From Paramarasmius palmivorus (Eukaryota; Basidiomycota; Agaricomycetes; Agaricales; Marasmiaceae), in the NCBI GenBank assembly GCA_037176845.1, contig JAYKXP010000033.1:434001-498000 (forward strand): a DNA stretch of 64,000 nt. The letters are read 5' to 3'. Positions 57,823 to 64,000 of the stretch are shown here, piece after piece (within the stretch, counting starts at the first letter, position 1; each line of letters begins with the position of its first letter). Below the pieces are notes generated by a model. That model did no database searches, was not told the origin of the DNA, and saw only the letters and a list, made by a program, of their open reading frames with translations. A program made the position numbers and the translations under genes.

Positions 57823-59218
57823 TTATTCTACTCCAATATAATCTTGGTAGTCCTGCCACATTTCAGAAGCAATTTGGTCCTGCCTTGCATTTGCTCGATT
57901 CCTTTCAGCAGTTGTAACTCTTCTTCCAAGCTCACCCTCATCCACTTCAACTTCCTCTCCTTCAATCAAGTCCCCTTGAGCTCGTCTCATCCGCAAAGTG
58001 ATCACAGTGTCGAGATGTTTGGTATGGTCATCAGGATCATGAATGCGAATGAAGTTTTGTAGAGCGGAAAGTGCTGGAGGTAATCTTGCTTGAGCCTTAA
58101 ATGGATATTCAGGAGGCTTGTTAAGGATCTTGAAACGCCGTTTCAGGACTCCAAAAATGCGCTCAACAGCATTTCGTAACTTGGCATGGCGAAGATTGAA
58201 CAGTTCCTTTGCATTACGGGGTCTTAAATTGTATAATTAACAAAGATCTAGTAAATGTTGAAGACACATACCTTATTGAAGCCTGCTCCCACTCCTTCAA
58301 GTGGTACCTAACACCCCGATATGGCACCAAAAGGGCATCACAGGAAGGAAACCCAGCATCTGCAAGGTAATACTTGCCTTGTGGAACCTTCAGATCTGTC
58401 TTCCGTGCATCTTCATATACACACCCATCTGCAGCGCTACCTTCCCATCCACTAAGGATGTAGCAGAAGAGTAGTGCCAGTGTACATGCAGCAAGAACGT
58501 TCTGTGAGATAAATCCCTTCCTGTTATGGAACCGATTTGCTGCTTCTGCAGAAACTCGTGCATGAAAGTGGCAGCCATCAATCGCACCTATACAATCCTT
58601 GAAATATGGAAAGTACTTTGGGTCCTCCAATATCTCCTCAGGAACATCCTGGCCTGGAAGTGAGACATGCTTGCGATAGAATGAACCCGTCAGCATGTTG
58701 AGAATGTGGTGGAAGTAGCTATAGATCATAGATGGTAAGAATAGATAGCTTAATGTAGAGGAAATACTTGCCGGGAAATAGTATCAGCTCCCCGCTGAAA
58801 GCGTTCCTGGAGTTCACGGTTGGATGCTGCAGATACTACAGCCCGCAGAAATATTGCAACTTGCTCTTGAGCTGTTACATGCTTGTTATCGTGCAGACCA
58901 CATGTCTGTCGAAGTTCCCAGACAAGCTTTCGGAATACGGTCTTCTTCATGCCAAACATGCGCCGAAAACGTTCAGTCCGACCTGAGAAAAGATCACAAA
59001 CATGTTCAGAGATATGATAATCAATGATAATCACCTTTTAACAATTCATCTAACCACATCTTCCCCGTAAAAGTACCAGTGAGAAATGGCCGTTTCTCTG
59101 ACTTGGCAACTGTAGCTGCAGCTGCTCCTGCAGCCGCGATAATAGTAAATGCAACATATTTCCTGTTGCGAGTTGTGGAACCTGGAACAGTTTGTTTACC
59201 GTGCCGATTCCGAGTCAT
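57823..59218 (-). CDS. PIF/Harbinger DDE transposase
   Basis: Four exons on the minus strand (59035-59218, 58772-58982, 58272-58718, 57823-58222) give 413 residues. The catalytic triad fits the DDE_Tnp_4 class: Asp179 in IGAIDGCHF, Asp229 in GWEGSAADG and Glu301 in NAVERIFGVLKRRF. An N-terminal helix-turn-helix-like part lies around 70-130 (FRKLVWELRQTC, ELQERFQRGADTIS). The second intron has a GC donor (GCAAGT) in place of GT, a known minor form; splicing there keeps the frame into YFHHILN. The start MTRNRHGKQ is chosen as the last ATG giving a basic N-terminus. Nothing appears broken. Confidence 0.92.
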
Positions 59219-59337
59219 GATGGCTAAAGGGAGAGAGGCGCTCAAGGGATTCTCACGCTTTTCTAAAATTTCTTATCCGATGGGCGGCACATGGGAATAT
59301 CAAAAATTGATTTTCTTTTTTTGATTAAATAAATTCC

Positions 59338-59365
59338 TATCCTATCCGACGTACAGAACGGGGCC
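59338..59365 (-). repeat. Harbinger terminal inverted repeat, right
   Basis: 28 bases, exact reverse complement of 56367-56394, followed by the TTA target duplication. Confidence 0.93.
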
Positions 59366-59384
59366 TTATACGTTTGTATGATTA

Positions 59385-59480
59385 GCGCCGGTTAGTCACG
59401 GTAGCGCCCATACTTTTTACTACTACGGAGATAATCGTGTTGGTTATCTCTTTCCATCATCCTTTTACTCTTCCGAGGTG
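59385..59480. repeat. Dispersed repeat (ttagcgcc ... ataatcgtgttgg)
   Basis: Resembles 62838-62930 most closely (ttagcgcc, gcgccca, ataatc-gttgg) and 46965-47060 less so. Confidence 0.5.
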
Positions 59481-59484
59481 TCTG

Positions 59485-60545
59485 CGTTGTTTATAAATGG
59501 TAAACACTCCATAAACCTTGCCTATCAGTCGCTGCAGATGCCGTTGTAACCTGTAGCCGACTTTATCTGCCCGACACCATGACGTTTGCCGAAGACAATC
59601 GTCTCTTTCCCTCGAAGTATTATATATCACTCTAGAACACGTAGCATCTAATCCACCGCTTATGGACTGCTTAGATTCTATATGCAGTACAGGAGTCGAA
59701 TAAGCGCGAAATCCAGAGTAAGAGCTGTTCTCCTAGTTCTCGTTTAATCCCTAGACTAGCATTGATAGACTACTCATGCTGAAAAACGCATGGAACACTG
59801 CTCCTTCTTCCCCTTCATTGACGGCTCATTAGAGACCATACCCTACCACAAACGCATGTGGTATACATGACATTAGAGATTGCCAAGGTTGAGATCAAAA
59901 GCTAAGCAATATCAGGCAAAGACAGCGTGTTTCACGAATTCAATGGGTTCATCCTAGCTCACAGTGATGCCTTCCAAGTGGCCTGGCAGCCTGCGAGCTA
60001 GTCCGTGCCCAGAATTACCGAAGGTAGGACAAGTTTGGAGGCAGGATATATCCGCACAAGTGTAGCTAACACGGAAACCGGGGGATGGACATGAGCTCAC
60101 TTTCCAAGATATAGCCATTGCTCTGGTGTCTCGTGTGGTGTCATATCGGGAGCGGTATCACGGGCTGTGTCACTGATATAAGGTTTGGCGGGACGATTCA
60201 TCATGTACGGCGCTAATGTGGTTGGTGCACTACAGAATCTTGGAAAGGCATATTCAGGTCCGCAAAACTGTGAGCAATCCGGAGGACATGATCCGTGCGA
60301 GCAGTCTACTATGGGTTGTACAGTATTGCTTGATCCTTGTTACAAACTCAGAGGCGCGCTATGGCTAAAAACACTGCAAATCGGGTTACCAATCTACTGC
60401 GGCTTCAAAGGTAACAGCTTTGTGCTGTACACGGATACCCGGATTCCGTCAGCCTTTCGTTTCCATGCCCACGCTGCGCCTCTATTGATTCAAATACACC
60501 TAAGTTCGGATTACCATCTTCCCCTGACTCACCATCCCCTCCAAC
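59485..60545. other. No recognisable gene
   Basis: A 123-codon frame at 60185-60556 lacks motifs; its 3' end may overlap an upstream exon of the next gene (a Ser/Pro-rich frame PSSPDSPSPPTAAV leads into it). Confidence 0.35.
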
Positions 60546-60555
60546 AGCGGCGGTG

Positions 60556-62361
60556 ACGATGACCCATGAAGGCGAAGATGTCGAATCCGAACAAACCAGG
60601 TAAGTCCCGACTCCATTGCATGGTATCTCTCTGAAACGAAGCTAGAACATCAAGCTCTGTTCAACTGCTCCAAATCAATCGGCCCCAGGTCCCAGCTCTG
60701 ATCTTTCCTGATGGCATGTATACCCCAACATCGAGGCTCGAGGGACACGCTAAACCAACCGGCAGAATTGATACCCTGGACACATTTTCGGGCGACGTCA
60801 ATATGGATACCTCTATATGTCAAACAGTTAGCGGTCTGTAGCACCTCAATTCCCGCCATTTAGATCTCAACGCACTCTCATAGAAATCTTTCCAAGTATG
60901 GGGTAATACAACTGAGTTCCTATGGCTCAATACCGCTCTTGGCATATTTGTTTCTGGACCAAGGATTCCCATGCTTGACCATGGCCACTGGACATATCAC
61001 AGTGACTGGGATGCGCCTTTGACTCGAACGGGTTCCATTCCAAATACGATCGATATGATCAAACCCGATATATGTATCCGATTCTTCAGTCAGTCAGGTT
61101 CCAAAGCGGACTCGATTGTATTGAAGCATGCGGAATCTCATGGGGTTTCCGACTCTACGTGTATCAGGAATGTATTTCCTTATCTTAACGTCGATTGGCG
61201 TAGATCGGACCTCATTTGGTTGTGGCGGAATATACCAGAGACTAAAGATGTCACAGGTGGACTTCGGTTTGATACGGTGTATTCGCCATCAATGAAGGAA
61301 GTTGCTAGACAGGCAGATTGCGGTTCGTCAGTATGGAAATCAGAAGATTGGGCTACACGGGGACTTGTTGAGGAAACGAGACTTGAAGGGGGTCTTATTC
61401 GGTAGGTGACACTGTTGTAGCCATCAGGTTCAGGCTTAAGAGATGCATGACAGATACCAGCTGGCTCTTTCCCATTTCATGCCTATTTTTAGCGAGAGTT
61501 ATGAATATCAAGATGGTTCAGTAGTACGGTGAGTGACGGTATGATGCCTGGCATTTTATCCAAGCTCAATGAAGCATGGCAGCTGCGCCAACAAATTCAA
61601 TGTGTCGCCGCCGGTTAACCTGACATGCGTCTTTGGACGGAAAGCGTTCAAGTGGAATTGGTTACTGCAATCTTCCCGGATTTTTGATGGTTTGGGTATT
61701 ACGAGGGCGAAAGAAAGGACACAGTTTTGTACGATTCTTTGCCTTGAGTACGCATTGATACTCAGATGTCCCTCAGTTGTTCTTGCCCCGGAATACATTA
61801 CAATATTCTCTAAAGCTGTGGTTAAAAGGCTGCCTCCGAAACCTCTATATCTCTTCCTTTATCCCTTGCCCATGACGATATCGGATTTTATATCTTGGGA
61901 AAACCAGTTCTATTTCTGGTCTTTTGATGAGACCGGGGAATCGATGTGCTCTGTGGAGGAATGCGAGCGGTGGGGACTACCGGATTTCACGATCGACATA
62001 CTTGGAGGAAACCGATCCATCCAGCCCCAGTCATGGTCAGATAGAGGGACTTACACTCCTCTCCGAGAATGGCAAATTGCTCGAGGCTTTGACCCAGCTA
62101 CTGCTGATTGGGCAACAAGTATGGATCATCTCGAGATGGAAATTTTAGCTCAGAGAAAGACACACGTTGGTCGATTTGAAGGTGCGTGATTCTCTGAGGT
62201 CGGGCTACTTACATGTGCGCTAAGGATCTGTCTTAGATATCCCACACCGCAACAAGCTCTTCGAGTTGTCACTGCTAGGATTAAAGGGCATTTGGAATCG
62301 TAAAGAAGTTGCGAAAACCAACAACTCACTTGCGGATCAATCAACAGTCACTTTACCATAA
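60556..62361 (+). CDS. Agaricomycete unknown-function family, copy 2 (N-terminus short or missing)
   Basis: Collinear with the 54390-56361 gene: MTHEGEDVES, then after an intron QLLQINRPQVPALIFPDG, WLNTALGIFVSG, TVYSPSM, WLLQSSRIFDGLG, PLYLFLYPLPM, FYFWSFDETG, IARGFDPATADWATSM and a last exon joined by an intron ending near 62235 and stopping at 62361. The Gly/Asn-rich start and the WDWDWRGG block of copy 1 are not found upstream, so the gene is either truncated or begins with a different exon. Open frames are long in the C-terminal half. Conserved blocks with frequent conservative changes suggest past selection. Function unknown. Confidence 0.6.
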
Positions 62362-62837
62362 TGTTAGATTATCCGAGACCTTTCTTTTCCGTTTTACCCG
62401 ACGAGATGCACCGCTGTGCCTTTGAAGACATGTTCATCAGCGAGCAGCACTTTCGCCGTTTACCTACTATGTATTGTTTTGCTGGTATATTTGCGAAGTC
62501 ACTTTGGAGTGCATTTTTCTTATGCCCGGATGCTTGATCATGATGTGTGCCATCCGCACCACATGGTTGAGCATGAGGTGAAATGGGAGCGTACGAAAAC
62601 TCGATCTGAGTCATTCTGGTAGCTGGAGGCATTTATTAGGTGATATTGAACCGAGAAGTTTGTTTGCCAGACAGTGTTAATAGGTAGAGGTGAATGATCC
62701 AAGTACTACGCGGGGCAATTCATTTCAACACCTTCGATGTAATTTGCCATGATCAATTAGTCTGTTATATAATGCTACAATGAGATGCAGACTCGGACAG
62801 TGTGTCCACTGTTCCAGCAACTGCAAACGCGTGTGAT

Positions 62838-62930
62838 TAGCGCCATTTGGCGCCCACATTACCAAGGCTTAGATAATCACGTTGGTTTTCAACCTCCATG
62901 GCCATCATCGCTCCTTCGCTGCTCCGAGTC
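62838..62930. repeat. Dispersed repeat (ttagcgccatttggcgcc ... ataatcacgttgg)
   Basis: A copy of the repeat also seen near 59385, 46965 and 37415. It lies about 480 bases downstream of copy 2 of the unknown family. Confidence 0.5.
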
Positions 62931-62939
62931 GCTGTTTTA

Positions 62940-63690
62940 TCTTCGTTCTATCTCGCTGGTTGAAGTTTCCGAATTTATCTATGTTAAGACTTCCCATTTT
63001 TACCACCGCCCTGCCGAAGTTAACCCTGTTCGTCGCCCGTAGCCCCGACCTAGCCCGGTCTACACCGCAACGTTCATCAAGGAGAACCACCCTTCCGTTC
63101 CCCGGCGATACCATCACTTTAGGACGTAGGAAAATCCGCGGTTTAGGATATTGAAACGCAAGCGGTGTTCAAGTGGTGCAAAACCGGCAGTAAGAGCACC
63201 TTCGCCGAATCTCCTTCTCGCCTGTTCCCCATAGCCCAGCACCCACTCATCCTTCCGCATCCTGACGAACGTCTTTTCCTTCAAACACGGAGCCCTATTT
63301 GCATGAATCGCCCCGATTCCCGGACAGGCAGTGACATAAAGATATGGAATAGACGAGACTTCAGGCCTTCAGGCAATGTACTCGTAAGGTCCTCTTCTTC
63401 TCTTACCCTTTTCAACGCCGTAATCCTCCCTAGGCTCACTTGTTTCGTCCTCAGCTCATAATCTAGAGACCATTACTACACCCCATGCAAGCCTCTACTC
63501 CCTGTCCAACACCTGCCAAAAAGGAGCGAGGATAACGGAAAGCTATAAGTGCTGGTATCGAGTCCGAAGGATTTGCACCCTCCTCCTCCCTTCCTGATCA
63601 AGTCCGACTTTTCTTCTCTACTCTCCTGGATCGCCCATTGAAATTCCTCTACAGTCGATCATTTCGTCCCCTAGAAGGCAAGTCCCCGTT
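62940..63690. other. Possible decayed gene, unknown
   Basis: A plus-strand frame at 63165-63461 (KTGSKSTFAESPSRLFPIA) has exon-like composition and could end at a donor near 63380. No family is recognised and no clean neighbours can be joined. Confidence 0.25.
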
Positions 63691-63998
63691 GTACTGTTTC
63701 CCTTCTGTCTAACCGCATTCCACGCTCTAGCTCATCCTCGATTCGCTCTCTACCACCGAGGCACACCGACGGAACTGTCCAGCTCTGGTCACACAGATTC
63801 TTAACCCACAATCTTCCACGAATCTTCCGTAGTCCCCATTCAATGCCCCAAAGCTCTTACCCCAGCCTGCCTCGGCTCTGTCCCATGCCATTCGCGCAGT
63901 CTTCTACCTATTCGATATTGATAGCGAAGATAAACCCGTTGATCGTTGAACAGAGGCATTCTTGGCGTTCGGCAGGAAAGGGTGATATCATACGCAAG
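63690..63998. repeat. Repeat shared with 52855-53215
   Basis: Same order of blocks as the 52.9-kb copy, with an internal deletion between atgcc and attcg near 63895. It runs to the end of the window and may continue beyond it. Confidence 0.75.
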
Positions 63999-64000
63999 TC

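Larger units (their letters stand above)
56367..59365. mobile_element. Complete PIF/Harbinger DNA transposon, 2999 bp
   Basis: Perfect 28-bp terminal inverted repeats (56367-56394 and 59338-59365, beginning ggccccgttctgtacg) are flanked by the 3-bp target duplication TTA (56364-56366 and 59366-59368), the signature of PIF/Harbinger. Inside are two convergent genes, a Myb/SANT-like DNA-binding protein and a DDE transposase, both with open frames and clean introns. Perfect inverted repeats plus intact genes indicate a recent and possibly autonomous element. Confidence 0.95.

Noticed and set aside
1..64000. Full terpene biosynthetic cluster, CRISPR array, or prophage
   Set aside because: No P450, oxidoreductase or transporter is recognisable near the synthases, there are no regularly spaced repeats, and the gene structure is fungal.

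Overview
The window is nuclear DNA of a filamentous basidiomycete, most likely an Agaricomycete. Genes are small and split by many 50-60 nt GT-AG introns. The recognisable content is fungal: mushroom-type sesquiterpene synthases, short Zn2Cys6 and bHLH regulators, an F-box/leucine-rich protein, a Cyt/volvatoxin-like cytolysin, and a lineage-specific family of unknown function. Gene density is low, and much of the window is decayed duplicate sequence and transposons.

Layout. (1) 2.1-17.1 kb is a degenerate tandem array. Two units (about 2.1-7.3 and 7.4-14.2 kb) each carry an intact six-exon sesquiterpene synthase on the minus strand, with relics of tRNA-Gln and tRNA-Glu genes at corresponding places. 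The second unit also holds a small cysteine-rich secreted protein gene and a 1.39-kb Mutator-like element with 9-bp target duplication. A partial third unit at 16-17 kb carries a well-folded, intron-containing tRNA-Gln(UUG). (2) 17.8-21.1 kb holds a His/Pro/Tyr-rich protein gene with repeated SUMO-consensus sites, a Cyt-fold cytolysin-like gene and a possible small gene. (3) 21.2-30.6 kb is a complete Gypsy-type LTR retrotransposon on the minus strand, with apparently identical 838-bp LTRs, gag-protease, pol and an extra third ORF. (4) 32-43 kb has two paralogous Zn2Cys6 regulators in opposite orientation, with a broken member of the unknown family between them. (5) 44.9-46.6 kb is an F-box gene with an apparent one-base frame problem. 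(6) 50.7-51.8 kb is a bHLH regulator. (7) 54.4-62.4 kb has two further members of the unknown family. A complete two-gene PIF/Harbinger transposon sits between them, inserted 5 bp downstream of the stop codon of the first.

Working together. The terpene synthases have no recognisable P450, transporter or transferase beside them, so this is a duplicated core enzyme rather than a full terpene cluster. The Harbinger transposase and its Myb/SANT partner form one functional unit, as do gag and pol of the retrotransposon. The best candidates for undescribed biology are the three-copy unknown family, the third ORF of the retroelement, and the mosaic identity between the two terpene synthases, which suggests gene conversion. 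All exon boundaries were read by eye from splice consensus and frame; none has been tested against transcripts.
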